64,000 nucleotides of DNA from Actinomyces weissii (GTDB taxonomy: Bacteria; Actinomycetota; Actinomycetes; Actinomycetales; Actinomycetaceae), in the NCBI RefSeq assembly GCF_016598775.1, contig NZ_CP066802.1, positions 1,798,001-1,862,000 of the forward strand, in the 5' to 3' direction. The notes beneath the pieces are model-generated. The model was not told the origin of the DNA and ran no database searches. It worked only from the letters and a program-made list of their open reading frames with translations. This document shows positions 24,501 to 34,653 of the stretch, one piece after another; position 1 is the first letter of the stretch, and each line of letters opens with the position of its first letter. Position numbers and translations under genes: made by a program.

Positions 24501-25634
24501 ATGACGCAGCCCCAGACGCCCACAGCCCCTGCCGCCGCCAGCGACGAGGAGTCCCTGGCGAGCTCCACCAACGAGGCCTCCCTGGCCCGCTCCGTGGCCC
24601 GCAGCGCCGAGATCGAGGCTGACCTGGACGTCAACCCGGGCCGCTACCGCATGCTCACCGGGGTGCGCCCCACCGGCAACATGCACCTGGGGCACTTCTT
24701 CGGCACCATGAGCTCGTGGGCCACGATCCAGGACCGGGGGGTGGACACCTGGATCCTGGTGGCGGACTACCAGGTGATCACTGACCGGGACGCCGTGGGG
24801 CCGATCCGCGAGCGCGTGCTCTCCCTGGTGGCAGACACCCTGGCGGTGGGCGTGGACCCCAAGCGCTCCACGATCTTCACGCACTCGGCCGTGCCCGCCC
24901 TGAACCAGCTGATGCTGCCCTTCCTGTCCCTGGTGACCGAGTCCGAGCTGCACCGCAACCCCACGGTCAAGGCGGAGCTGGAGGCCACTGACGGGCGCGC
25001 CATGAGCGGCCTGCTGCTGACCTACCCGGTGCACCAGGCGGCGGACATCCTCTTCTGCCAGGCCAACCTGGTGCCGGTGGGCAAGGACCAGCTGCCGCAC
25101 CTGGAGCAGGCCCGTCTGATCGCCCAGCGTTTCGACAAGCGTTACGGGCGGGCGGACAGGAAGCGCCCGGTGTTCCGCCGTCCGGAGGCCCTGCTGGGTG
25201 AGGCCACGCTGCTGCTGGGCCTGGACGGGGAGAAGATGAGCAAGTCCCGTGGTAACACCATTGAGCTGCGGATGACGGCGGACGAGACCGCCAAGGCGCT
25301 CAGGAAGGCCAAGACTGACTCCGACCGGGTCATCACCTACGACCCGGTGGGCCGCCCGGAGGTGTCCAACCTGCTGCTGCTGGCCTCCCTGTGCGGGGCG
25401 GGGGCCCCTGAGGAGATCGCGGAGCGGATCGGCGACGGCGGGGCCGGGCGGCTCAAGGCGGTGACGACGGAGGCGGTCAACGAGTTCTTCGCCCCGGTCC
25501 GGGCGCGCCGCAGCGAGCTGCTGGCCAATGAGGACCACCTGCTGTCGGTGCTGCGGGCCGGCAACGAGAAGGCCAACGCGGTGGCGGACGAGACCCTGGA
25601 CGCGGTGCGCACCGCCATGCACATGCACTACTGA
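24501..25634 (+). CDS. trpS: Tryptophan--tRNA ligase
   Basis: 377 residues. The ATG at 24501 is chosen because AGGA lies 8 bases before it; an ATG at 24492 is the alternative. Class I aminoacyl-tRNA synthetase: the HIGH motif is MHLGHF, preceded by GVRPTGN, and the KMSKS motif is EKMSKSRG. It charges tRNA-Trp. VLVADYQVITD-like residues (WILVADYQVI) and VPVGKDQLPHLE are standard TrpS blocks. A polar ~30-residue N-terminal extension precedes the catalytic domain. It stands within a glycogen gene cluster without functional link. Confidence 0.94.
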   Translation: MTQPQTPTAPAAASDEESLASSTNEASLARSVARSAEIEADLDVNPGRYRMLTGVRPTGNMHLGHFFGTMSSWATIQDRGVDTWILVADYQVITDRDAVGPIRERVLSLVADTLAVGVDPKRSTIFTHSAVPALNQLMLPFLSLVTESELHRNPTVKAELEATDGRAMSGLLLTYPVHQAADILFCQANLVPVGKDQLPHLEQARLIAQRFDKRYGRADRKRPVFRRPEALLGEATLLLGLDGEKMSKSRGNTIELRMTADETAKALRKAKTDSDRVITYDPVGRPEVSNLLLLASLCGAGAPEEIAERIGDGGAGRLKAVTTEAVNEFFAPVRARRSELLANEDHLLSVLRAGNEKANAVADETLDAVRTAMHMHY

Positions 25635-25731
25635 GTGCTGCTCCGGCTCGCCCGCCCCGTCCAGCAGGTCGGCTCGCGCCCGGCGTGCGGCTGGCACACA
25701 TGAACGAGCCATGCGCCTGCAGGAGGCTCCT

Positions 25732-26010
25732 ATGAGGGAGCGACGACGTCCCCGGGCCGTGGCGGTCTGCTACGTCCTGGCTACGTGCGCGGTGGCGGCC
25801 GCAGTGGGCCTGGTGGCGACCGCCCTGGGGCACGGCCGTAACGCTGCGCTCATCCTGCTCGCCGCCCCCGCCCTGGGTGCCCTTGGCGCCCTGACGCTCG
25901 CGTGGGCACGACGTGCCGGCGCAGACGGCTTAAGCCCAGGCGACGCCTCTGAGGACCACCAGCCGCCTAGCCCCGAGGCACTGTCCTCCGAACAGGCAGA
26001 ACAGGTATGA
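25732..26010 (+). CDS. Small two-helix membrane protein
   Basis: 92 residues from the ATG at 25732, chosen because AGGAGG lies at 25721-25726; an earlier ATG at 25711 lacks such a site. Two hydrophobic helices are visible (about 13-36 and 42-66), joined by a short GHGRN turn, with a basic N-terminus (RERRRPR) and an acidic, Pro/Ser-rich C-terminal tail of 25 residues. The pattern predicts both ends in the cytoplasm. No family is recognised. It follows trpS by ~100 bp and precedes glgE. Confidence 0.65.
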   Translation: MRERRRPRAVAVCYVLATCAVAAAVGLVATALGHGRNAALILLAAPALGALGALTLAWARRAGADGLSPGDASEDHQPPSPEALSSEQAEQV

Positions 26011-26039
26011 CTCGTGCCCTGGTATGTTCGCGGGCCATC

Positions 26040-26160
26040 CGACCGGCCCAGCTGGGCGACGGATCACCTCCTGGCGCGTCTGAAGGAACATGGTGGTCCT
26101 CGCCCGTGAGTGGCAGCCTGCGGGGCTGACCGGGCACGGAGAGGACCAGATAGCTTAAGG
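26040..26160 (+). ncRNA. Possible structured leader upstream of glgE
   Basis: TGGTCCTC-GCCCG (26094-26106) can pair with CGGGC and GAGGACCA (26131-26148) to make a long interrupted hairpin. Upstream, GGATCACCTCCT at 26061-26072 equals the 3' end of 16S rRNA including the anti-Shine-Dalgarno. A 22-codon frame (26090-26158) begins inside the hairpin, but its AAGGA is only two bases from the ATG. Whether the region is transcribed is unknown. Confidence 0.3.
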
Positions 26161-26279
26161 AAGCCGCTTACGCGCTGGCGTCTGCCGCCACGCCCTGCAC
26201 CGCCGCAGGCACCGGCACCGCCCCGGGGCGCGGAGGCTGCTGTGGGTGGCACTCCGGCTGCCTCTGACAGGCCACGAAT

Positions 26280-26314
26280 GTGACTCATACCGCTTCAATC
26301 CGTACTATTGGCCT
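26280..26314 (+). promoter_or_regulatory. Putative promoter of glgE (leaderless)
   Basis: GTGACT (26280-26285), a 17-bp spacer and TACTAT (26303-26308) make a sigma-70-type promoter. The predicted start of transcription is about 6-7 bases later, at the GTG at 26315, so the mRNA would be leaderless; no ribosome-binding site precedes that GTG. Confidence 0.5.
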
Positions 26315-28861
26315 GTGACACCCTTCAAGCGACCGCGCCACGCCTCTCCTGACTACAAGCCTTTCGCGAGACGTTTCGGGGCCCAGCCCGCCCAGGGACC
26401 GGACTCTGCGCCGCCGCCGCCGCAGGGGCAGGCAGACAGCCTGGCCACGGCCTCGCAGGAGTCCCCTGACATGGTGGAGGGCAGGCCCGCTATCGTCTTC
26501 GCCCCCGAGCCGGAGACTCGCCCGGCCCCGGCTTCGCAGGCCCCGTCCCCACAGGCCCCGGCGCAGCGGGCGAGCGTGCCGCTGAACACCTGGCCGCTGG
26601 CAGCGGCCTCCCCGGAGACGGCGGCGGGCTCCCAGGTGGCGGGCGCAGAGCCGCTGGCCCCAGCCTCCATGGTGGCGGACACCGCCACGGTGCCCCCCAC
26701 CCCCACCAGCCTGGCGGTGCCCGCGGCCCCCACCGTCTCCGCCTCCACGCCCTTGTCTACCGCCGCGGCGATCCACAACGTATACGCCTCGCTCGCTGAG
26801 CACACGGCTACGCAGGAGACGGTGCCCCCGCCCTCCCACCGCCGCTCCTACCACCCGGAGTACCCGGTGGGCCGTATCCCTGTCACCGAGGTGTTCCCGG
26901 TGGTGGAGGACGGGCGCTGGCCCGCCAAGGCCGTGCCGGGTGAGGTCTTCCCGATCCGGGCCACGGTGTTCCGGGAGGGGCATGACCGCTTCGGGGCCAC
27001 GGCGGTGCTGATCCGCCCTGACGGCACCCCCGGTCCCAGCGCCCGCATGTACGAGATCAGCCCCGGCCTGGACCGCTACGAGGCCCGCCTGGCGGCGGAC
27101 GCCCCCGGGGACTGGTCCTTCCGGGTCGAGGGATGGTCGGACCCCTACGCCACCTGGGAGCACGACGCCTCCATCAAGGTGCACGCCGGTATCGACGTCG
27201 AGCTGATGCTGGAGGAGGGAGCACGGGTCCTGCAGCGGGCCGCCGCCGTGCCCGGCCGGGCCTCCGCCGACGTGGCCCTGCTGGAGTCCGTGGTGGTGAC
27301 CCTGCGCGACGCCTCCCGCCCGGAGACTGAGCGCCTGGAGGCAGCCACCAGCCCGGAGGTGCAGGCGGTCCTGGAGCGGCTGCCGCTGCGGGACCTGGTC
27401 TCCCCCTCCCGCAGCTACCCGCTGCAGGTGGACCGCCGTACCGCCCTCTACGGCTCCTGGTACGAGATCTTCCCCCGTTCCCTAGGCTCCGGGGTGGACG
27501 AGCAGGGACACTGGCACACGGGCACGCTGCGCAGCGCCACCGCGCACCTGGACCGGATCGCCGCCATGGGCTTTGACGTCCTGTACCTGACCCCCATCTC
27601 GCCTATCGGCACCACCAACCGCAAGGGGCGCAACAACACCCTCAAGGCCCGCCAGGGCGACCCCGGCTCCCCCTACGGCATCGGCTCCCCCGCGGGCGGC
27701 CACGACGCCATCCACCCCGACCTGGGCACGGTGGAGGACTTCGAGGCCCTGGTGGCCCGCTCCCGCGAGCTGGGCATGGAGGTGGCCCTGGACCTGGCGC
27801 TGCAGTGCTCCCCGGACCACCCCTGGGTGCAGGAGCACCCGGAGTGGTTCACGGTGCTGGCGGACGGCTCGATCGCCTACGCGGAGAACCCACCCAAGAA
27901 GTACCAGGACATCTACCCGCTCAACTTCGACAACGACCCCGAGGGCATCTACCAGGCCGTGCACGAGGTGGTTGAGACCTGGATCGAGCGGGGGGTGACG
28001 ATCTTCCGGGTGGACAACCCCCACACCAAGCCGCTGAGCTTCTGGCAGCGGCTGCTGGGGCAGGTGCGCCGGGACCACCCGGAGGTGCTGTTCCTGGCGG
28101 AGGCCTTTACCCGCCCCGCCATGATGCGCACCCTGGGCATGATCGGCTTCCAGCAGTCCTACACGTACTTCGCCTGGCGCAACACGAAGCAGGAGCTCAC
28201 GGACTACACGGTGGAGCTGTCCCAGCGCACCGCCCACATCATGCGTCCCGCCTTCTGGCCCACCACGCACGACATCCTGACCCCCTTCATGACCCACGGT
28301 GGGGTGCCGGCCTTCAAGCTGCGGGCAGTGCTGGCCGCCACCTTGTCCCCCACCTGGGGCATCTACTCCGGCTACGAGCTGGCGGAGTCCGTGCCCCGCC
28401 CGGGCTACGAGGAGCAGATCGACAACGAGAAGTACGAGCTCAAGCCCCGCGACTTCGAGTCCGCCAAGGCCAACGGGATCGAGGAGCTGCTTACCCGCCT
28501 GAACGCGGCCCGGGCGGCCCACCCGGCCCTGCAGCAGCTGCGGGACGTCTGGTTCCACGGCACCACGGACGACGCTCTCATCGCCTACTCCAAGCGGGTG
28601 GAGGCCGCTCACAGCCCCACGGGGCACGACGACGTGGTCCTCACGGTCGTCAACCTGGACCCCCACGCCGCCCGTGAGGGCCTGGTGCACCTGAACCTGG
28701 ACCAGCTGGGCCTGCCTGGCTGGGTGGACGGCTCCCAGCCGGTCATCCGGCTCACGGACGAGCTGACGGGCGCCTCCTTTGAGTGGTCCGGCAACGGCTT
28801 CGTGCGGCTGGACCCCTTTGCCGGGCAGGTGGCGCACGTGCTGCGCGTGGAGGCCTTGTGA
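26315..28861 (+). CDS. glgE: Alpha-1,4-glucan:maltose-1-phosphate maltosyltransferase GlgE
   Basis: 848 residues from the GTG at 26315; the frame is open further upstream, but that stretch overlaps the predicted promoter. The first ~190 residues are Pro/Ala-rich and probably disordered, an addition to the usual ~660-700-residue enzyme. Then come the N-terminal beta domain (GRIPVTEVFPVVEDGRWPAK) and the GH13_3 barrel. The nucleophile is Asp567 (FRVDNPHTKP) and the acid/base is Glu596 (FLAEAFTRP). It extends alpha-1,4-glucan with maltosyl units from maltose-1-phosphate. The next gene is maltokinase, overlapping by four bases, so substrate supply and use are cotranslated. Confidence 0.95.
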   Translation: MTPFKRPRHASPDYKPFARRFGAQPAQGPDSAPPPPQGQADSLATASQESPDMVEGRPAIVFAPEPETRPAPASQAPSPQAPAQRASVPLNTWPLAAASPETAAGSQVAGAEPLAPASMVADTATVPPTPTSLAVPAAPTVSASTPLSTAAAIHNVYASLAEHTATQETVPPPSHRRSYHPEYPVGRIPVTEVFPVVEDGRWPAKAVPGEVFPIRATVFREGHDRFGATAVLIRPDGTPGPSARMYEISPGLDRYEARLAADAPGDWSFRVEGWSDPYATWEHDASIKVHAGIDVELMLEEGARVLQRAAAVPGRASADVALLESVVVTLRDASRPETERLEAATSPEVQAVLERLPLRDLVSPSRSYPLQVDRRTALYGSWYEIFPRSLGSGVDEQGHWHTGTLRSATAHLDRIAAMGFDVLYLTPISPIGTTNRKGRNNTLKARQGDPGSPYGIGSPAGGHDAIHPDLGTVEDFEALVARSRELGMEVALDLALQCSPDHPWVQEHPEWFTVLADGSIAYAENPPKKYQDIYPLNFDNDPEGIYQAVHEVVETWIERGVTIFRVDNPHTKPLSFWQRLLGQVRRDHPEVLFLAEAFTRPAMMRTLGMIGFQQSYTYFAWRNTKQELTDYTVELSQRTAHIMRPAFWPTTHDILTPFMTHGGVPAFKLRAVLAATLSPTWGIYSGYELAESVPRPGYEEQIDNEKYELKPRDFESAKANGIEELLTRLNAARAAHPALQQLRDVWFHGTTDDALIAYSKRVEAAHSPTGHDDVVLTVVNLDPHAAREGLVHLNLDQLGLPGWVDGSQPVIRLTDELTGASFEWSGNGFVRLDPFAGQVAHVLRVEAL

Positions 28862-30387
28862 GCGCCTCAGGCAGCAGCCCTGCCAGCACCGACCCCGAGA
28901 GCACGGACGCCGCCAGCCCCGGCTCCCCCAGCGGCCCCCTGGCCTGGCCTGCTGACCAGGCGCTGCTCCAGGCGCTGGACCCGTGGCTGCGGCAGCGGCG
29001 CTGGTTCCCGCTGAAGGGCGCGGCGGCCCCCGCCCCCGGGCAGATCAGCATCGCCACCTGTGTGGACCTGGCCCCTGAGGTGCGCGAGCTGGTCCTGTCG
29101 GTTCCTCGGGGCGACGACGCCGCCGCGCCGCCGGTGCTGCTGCACGTCCCCCTGGTGCTGGACCGCGCCTGCGCCCTGGAGGGGCTGGCGACGGCGGGGG
29201 AGGCGCCCGGGAACGTGGGCCTGCCTCTGGCTCCTGGTGGAGGCCCCCAGGAGCCTGCTGACCCGCAGGGGCTCGCCCTGGTGGAGGGTGGCCACCACCC
29301 CGCCTACTGGCGGGCTTGGGCGGCTGCCGCCCTGGCGGCGGGCACGGTGCTGAGCCCGGCGGGGGCCCAGGCCGTCATCCAGCGCTGTGAGCGTCTGCGC
29401 GTGACCGTCGGGGAGCAGTCCAACACCTCGGTGGTCCTGCCTGCCCCGCGCCCGCAGGAGACTGCGGGCGGGCCGGAGGACGCCGCCACCGGGGACCTGA
29501 TCGTCAAGGTGCTGCGCGTGCTGGAGCCGGGGCGCAACCCCGACGTCGAGGTGCCTGTCGCCCTGGCCCAGGCGGGCTGGGACCGGGTGCGCCGCCCGGT
29601 GGCCTGGTCGGTCCTGCCGCTGCCGGGGGCGGTGGAGGCGGACGCCGCGGTGGCCTGCGCCTTCGTGCCCGCCGCGGACGACGGCTTCGAGCTGTTCTGC
29701 GAGCTGGCAGGCCAGGACGCAGGCCCGGGCTCCCCGGCCCGCGAGCGCGCCACCGCCCTGGCCCGTTCCCTGGGGGAGACGACCGCCCAGATGCACGCCC
29801 TGCTGGCCCAGGCCCTGGGGGTGGAGCCGGCGCCGGGCCCGCAGGTCCTGGCGGGGCGGCTCCGGGAGCGTGCCGCCTGGGCCCTGCGGGAGGTCCCCCA
29901 GCTGGTGGAGCGCCTGCCCCGGATGGAGCAGCAGGTCGCGGCGGTCTACGCGCGGCTGGCCGCGCTGGAGTCCTTGCCCCCAGCCACCCGGGTCCACGGC
30001 GACTACCACCTGGGGCAGGTGCTGCTGGCCCGCCCTACGGCTGAGACCCCTGAGCGCTGGTACGTGCTGGACTTTGAGGGGGAGCCGCTGCGGCCGCTGG
30101 CCCAGCGCCTGGAGCGGGACCAGCCGCTGCGGGACGTGGCGGGGATGCTGCGTTCCTTCGACTACGCCGCCGCCATGGGGCAGGCTCCGCACCCCGACTG
30201 GGTGGTGCTGGTGCGCCAGGCCTTCATGGCGGGCCTGGCCGATGGTGGTGCCCCGACTGCCACCCCGGTCCTGCTCACGGCGCTGGAGCTGGACAAGGCC
30301 TTGTACGAGGCTGTCTACGAGGCCCGTAACCGCCCCACCTGGCTGCCGGTCCCGGTGGCTGGCCTGGAGCGGTTACTGTTCCCGTGA
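28858..30387 (+). CDS. mak: Maltokinase (Pep2/Mak)
   Basis: 509 residues from the GTG at 28858, which overlaps the glgE stop as GTGA. The enzyme phosphorylates maltose with ATP to give maltose-1-phosphate for GlgE. The N-terminal cap (LDPWLRQRRWFPLKG) is followed by an aminoglycoside-phosphotransferase-like kinase fold with a catalytic loop VHGDYHLGQVLL (Asp382) and a metal site VLDFEGEP (Asp405). In many actinobacteria it is next to or fused with trehalose synthase TreS; no treS is in this window. Several Pro/Ala/Gly-rich insertions lengthen it beyond ~450 residues. Confidence 0.92.
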   Translation: MSASGSSPASTDPESTDAASPGSPSGPLAWPADQALLQALDPWLRQRRWFPLKGAAAPAPGQISIATCVDLAPEVRELVLSVPRGDDAAAPPVLLHVPLVLDRACALEGLATAGEAPGNVGLPLAPGGGPQEPADPQGLALVEGGHHPAYWRAWAAAALAAGTVLSPAGAQAVIQRCERLRVTVGEQSNTSVVLPAPRPQETAGGPEDAATGDLIVKVLRVLEPGRNPDVEVPVALAQAGWDRVRRPVAWSVLPLPGAVEADAAVACAFVPAADDGFELFCELAGQDAGPGSPARERATALARSLGETTAQMHALLAQALGVEPAPGPQVLAGRLRERAAWALREVPQLVERLPRMEQQVAAVYARLAALESLPPATRVHGDYHLGQVLLARPTAETPERWYVLDFEGEPLRPLAQRLERDQPLRDVAGMLRSFDYAAAMGQAPHPDWVVLVRQAFMAGLADGGAPTATPVLLTALELDKALYEAVYEARNRPTWLPVPVAGLERLLFP

Positions 30388-30520
30388 GGAGCCGCTAGAC
30401 AAGCACTGAGCAGGACCTACCGCCTGCCTTGCCACCCTACCCCCGTCCCCGACTGCGACCACAGTCCGATTCCCACCCGAACGCACCCCCGTCGGTGCCC
30501 GAACATGGAACAGTTAAGAC
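30388..30520 (+). other. Short intergenic region upstream of glgB
   Basis: 133 bp. CAGTTAAGAC lies directly before the glgB ATG and no Shine-Dalgarno sequence is visible, so glgB may have its own promoter with a very short leader. No terminator hairpin follows maltokinase. Confidence 0.3.
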
Positions 30521-32721
<2,201 letters not shown>

Positions 32722-32734
<13 letters not shown>

Positions 32735-32832
32735 GCCGAGCCAGGCCGAGCCTGCTCAGGACTGCGAGGCGAGGAAGACGCGTGCCAAGCCCCCGGCTGC
32801 ACACGCGCGACTGAGCCGAGCCAGGCCGAGCC
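32722..32832. repeat. 31-bp direct repeat duplicating the 3' end of glgB
   Basis: 32722-32752 and 32802-32832 are identical over 31 bp (core CACGCGCGACTGAGCCGAGC) and 80 bp apart. The first copy contains the glgB stop codon. This is a scar of local duplication at the border of the degraded locus that follows. Confidence 0.85.
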
Positions 32833-32842
32833 CTTTAAGCAA

Positions 32843-32888
32843 CGCCCGCCAGCGCTACTGGTCCAGCGACCAGCGGTGCTGGCGGGCG
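32843..32888. terminator. Hairpin downstream of glgB
   Basis: CGCCCGCCAGC (32843-32853) pairs with GCTGGCGGGCG (32878-32888), and CTGGTC/GACCAG pair inside. It may end glgB transcription. It overlaps the 3' end of a membrane-protein remnant on the other strand. Confidence 0.55.
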
Positions 32889-32934
32889 CGTAGCAGCACC
32901 AGCACCGCCAGGAGCAGGAAGACGGCTGAGACCG
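32855..32934 (-). pseudogene. C-terminal scrap of a membrane protein
   Basis: On the minus strand the frame reads VSAVFLLLAVLVLLRAR, then QHRWSLDQ and a TAG at 32855-32857. One hydrophobic helix followed by a basic tail is what the end of a membrane protein looks like. Its upstream part is missing: the frame runs straight into the 3' end of the RloB-like remnant. Parent gene unknown. Confidence 0.3.
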
Positions 32935-32939
32935 GGGGG

Positions 32940-33310
32940 TTACAGAAGTCCGAGGCTGCGCATCAGATGGGGCATCGTCGTTGATGGGCAGGGACCCTGG
33001 GTGTCCGGTTCCGGCTCGGGGACGCCCGTGAGTCGGCACCGCTGGGCGGCGTCCTGGGCGGCATCCCAAGGGAATCCCTTGGGAAGATACTTCTCCTCGC
33101 CCTGGCGCACTCCGGCTATCTGCGCGTAGTGCCGCTGGGCGTCATGCTGGTCCTGGTAGTTGCAAACCGGACCGTGAGCGCAATCTCCCGCCCTACCCTC
33201 TGTTTGAGACCCTCCAAGTACGCCTTCTCGGTCCGCCGACCGTTCGTGACCACGTAGATTGCTCGGCGCTGTACACGGGGCGCATGTCCCCGAGAGAGAG
33301 ACCTCGCCCC
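32940..33310 (-). pseudogene. RloB-like gene remnant, frameshifted
   Basis: Three minus-strand frames together make an RloB-like protein. A start at about 33310 reads MGRGLSLGDMRPV; after a frame change comes RRAIYVVTNGRRTEKAYLE (about 33275-33218), the RloB pattern of a hydrophobic strand then G-x-x-TE-x-x-Y; after a second change comes HYAQIAGVRQGEEKYLPKGF and the terminal PSTTMPHLMRSLGLL, ending TAA at 32942-32940. RloB C-termini often end NPSTTVxRLV. The middle is shortened. It follows the AAA ATPase remnant directly, the normal order of AAA ATPase plus RloB pairs (AbiL/RloAB type). Confidence 0.6.
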
Positions 33311-33313
33311 ATC

Positions 33314-33961
33314 TCAGGCCTCCGTTGCCGCGAGGATGCGGCGCAGGCCAGAGGAGCCAACCCTAGGAACGCCGCCGAGGGCACCGACGAGGTAGCGCTT
33401 CTCCTTGTTGCTACCCCGACGCAGGTCAGTGAAATCAGCCAGCGAGTAGATGATTGAGGAACCGTCGTCCTCCTTCTCGCACAGCCACGCCTCGGCACCC
33501 TCAAGCCTGGGTGTTGGAGTGTTTCCCAGCAGCGAGGTGTCATGGCTGGTAGCAATGAGCTGGGCGCCAGTCGTGTTGAGATCCGGGTCCTGGAACATCT
33601 CGATAAGAGTGGCGGTGAGATGTGGATGAAGGCTCGCGTCAAGCTCGTCGACGACGAGCACTCCTCCGCGCCTCAAGGTTTCTATGGCAGGACCAGCGGT
33701 CGCAAGCCAGGTGAGGGTGCCCTCACTCTGGGCACCGAGTCCTAGCCGACACTCGGAGCCGTCAGGACCACGATGGACGAAGACGAGGGAACGACGGAGC
33801 TGGCGGAGCAACTCATCGGGAAGCTCGGCCTCCTCCCTTTTAATACGCGCGGCAATAGACCGGATCTCCTCAAGCACCTTCGGAGGGATCTCCTGTTCCT
33901 CAAGCTCGATGCGGAGGATACCCAGGTCCGCCATCTGAGAGAGGGCAGCACTGATGCCACT
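33314..33961 (-). pseudogene. AAA ATPase (AbiLi/RloA-like), N-terminal half lost
   Basis: About 215 residues of the C-terminal half of an AAA_15/AAA_21-type ATPase. It has the signature-like SEGT, a Walker B VLVVDELDASLHPHL and the H-loop ATSHDTSLL, then YSLADF and a terminal GALGGVPRVGSSGLRRIL. The Walker A half is missing; the frame instead runs into ankyrin-gene remnant sequence near 33961. Intact relatives pair with an RloB-like protein and belong to abortive-infection-like defence systems. Without Walker A the product could not bind ATP normally. Confidence 0.75.
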
Positions 33962-34347
33962 CCAGCCCCGGAACGATGGGGCTGGTGCCGTCGTGCACCA
34001 GGCATGCTGGCACAGGGGTGACGTCAAAGAGCTCGTAGAGCCCACGCAAGGCAGCCTCTGCCTCCTCCAGGCACTCAGGGTTGAAGCGCTGGCGGTAGGA
34101 CTCGAAGTCCTGGCCGATCTGGGTGACCTCCCGGCGGTGCTCGGCGGTGGGCACCACGCTCACGCACCAGCCACTCGACCACCTCCACGGGGGTACAGCT
34201 CAGCATCCAGGCGGTGTGACTGGAGAAGCGGTCGTCCACGGCGCCGACCTGGCAGCCCGACAGCACCTCCTTGAGCTCCTCCACACTGGCTGTCTCGCAC
34301 AGATGCTTCCAGTCCTTGGGCAGGGTCTTGCGTAGCCGCTTGGCCAT
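33962..34347 (-). pseudogene. Ankyrin-repeat gene remnant
   Basis: The start is intact: ATG at 34347 with GAAAGGAT upstream, reading MAKRLRKTLPKDWKHLCETA and EEVEWLVRERGA-like text (VEVVEWLVRERGA). Near 34160 the frame shifts into HRREVTQIGQDFESYRQRF, then GLYELFDVTPVPACLVHDGT, which resembles the C-terminal region of Actinomyces ankyrin-repeat proteins. The ankyrin repeats that should lie between are deleted, and the 3' end is fused to the AAA ATPase remnant. Family assignment is from memory of similar proteins. Confidence 0.5.
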
Positions 34348-34587
34348 ACCGAGATCCTTTCTCAGGGCACGGGCGCTGCAGGGTGAGGGCCGCGTCCACA
34401 CGGAGCCCAGACAGTGCACCACGCCACATAGGCCTGCGGCGTCGTCTGGTCTGCGGGTTGAGGAACGCAGGGTGACCCGACCCATTGGTCCCTTCCTCTG
34501 GCACCTCTGGGCGACACAGGCCTAGTTAGGTAGTCTCAAGTGGGATGCTTACCGGCAGCTGGCCGAGTGCCGTCCCAGCCCAGCATG

Positions 34588-34621
34588 TAAGATCTGCAAG
34601 ACTGTTGCAATCAGTTGCAAG
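34588..34621 (+). promoter_or_regulatory. glgP promoter with phased TGCAA repeats
   Basis: TAAGAT (34588-34593) can serve as a -10 element. Right after it TGCAA occurs three times at exact 10-bp steps (34595, 34606, 34616; the last two as TTGCAA), on one face of the helix and over the expected start of transcription. Similar CTTGCA/TTGCAA motifs are operators for LacI-type maltose regulators in Streptomyces, so a sugar-responsive repressor site is likely. Confidence 0.4.
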
Positions 34622-34653
34622 CATCGCTCCAACACCTGACAGAGGAATGAAGT

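Noticed and set aside
26061..26072. 16S rRNA fragment
   Set aside because: Only 12 bases match the 16S 3' end and the flanking sequence does not continue as rRNA.
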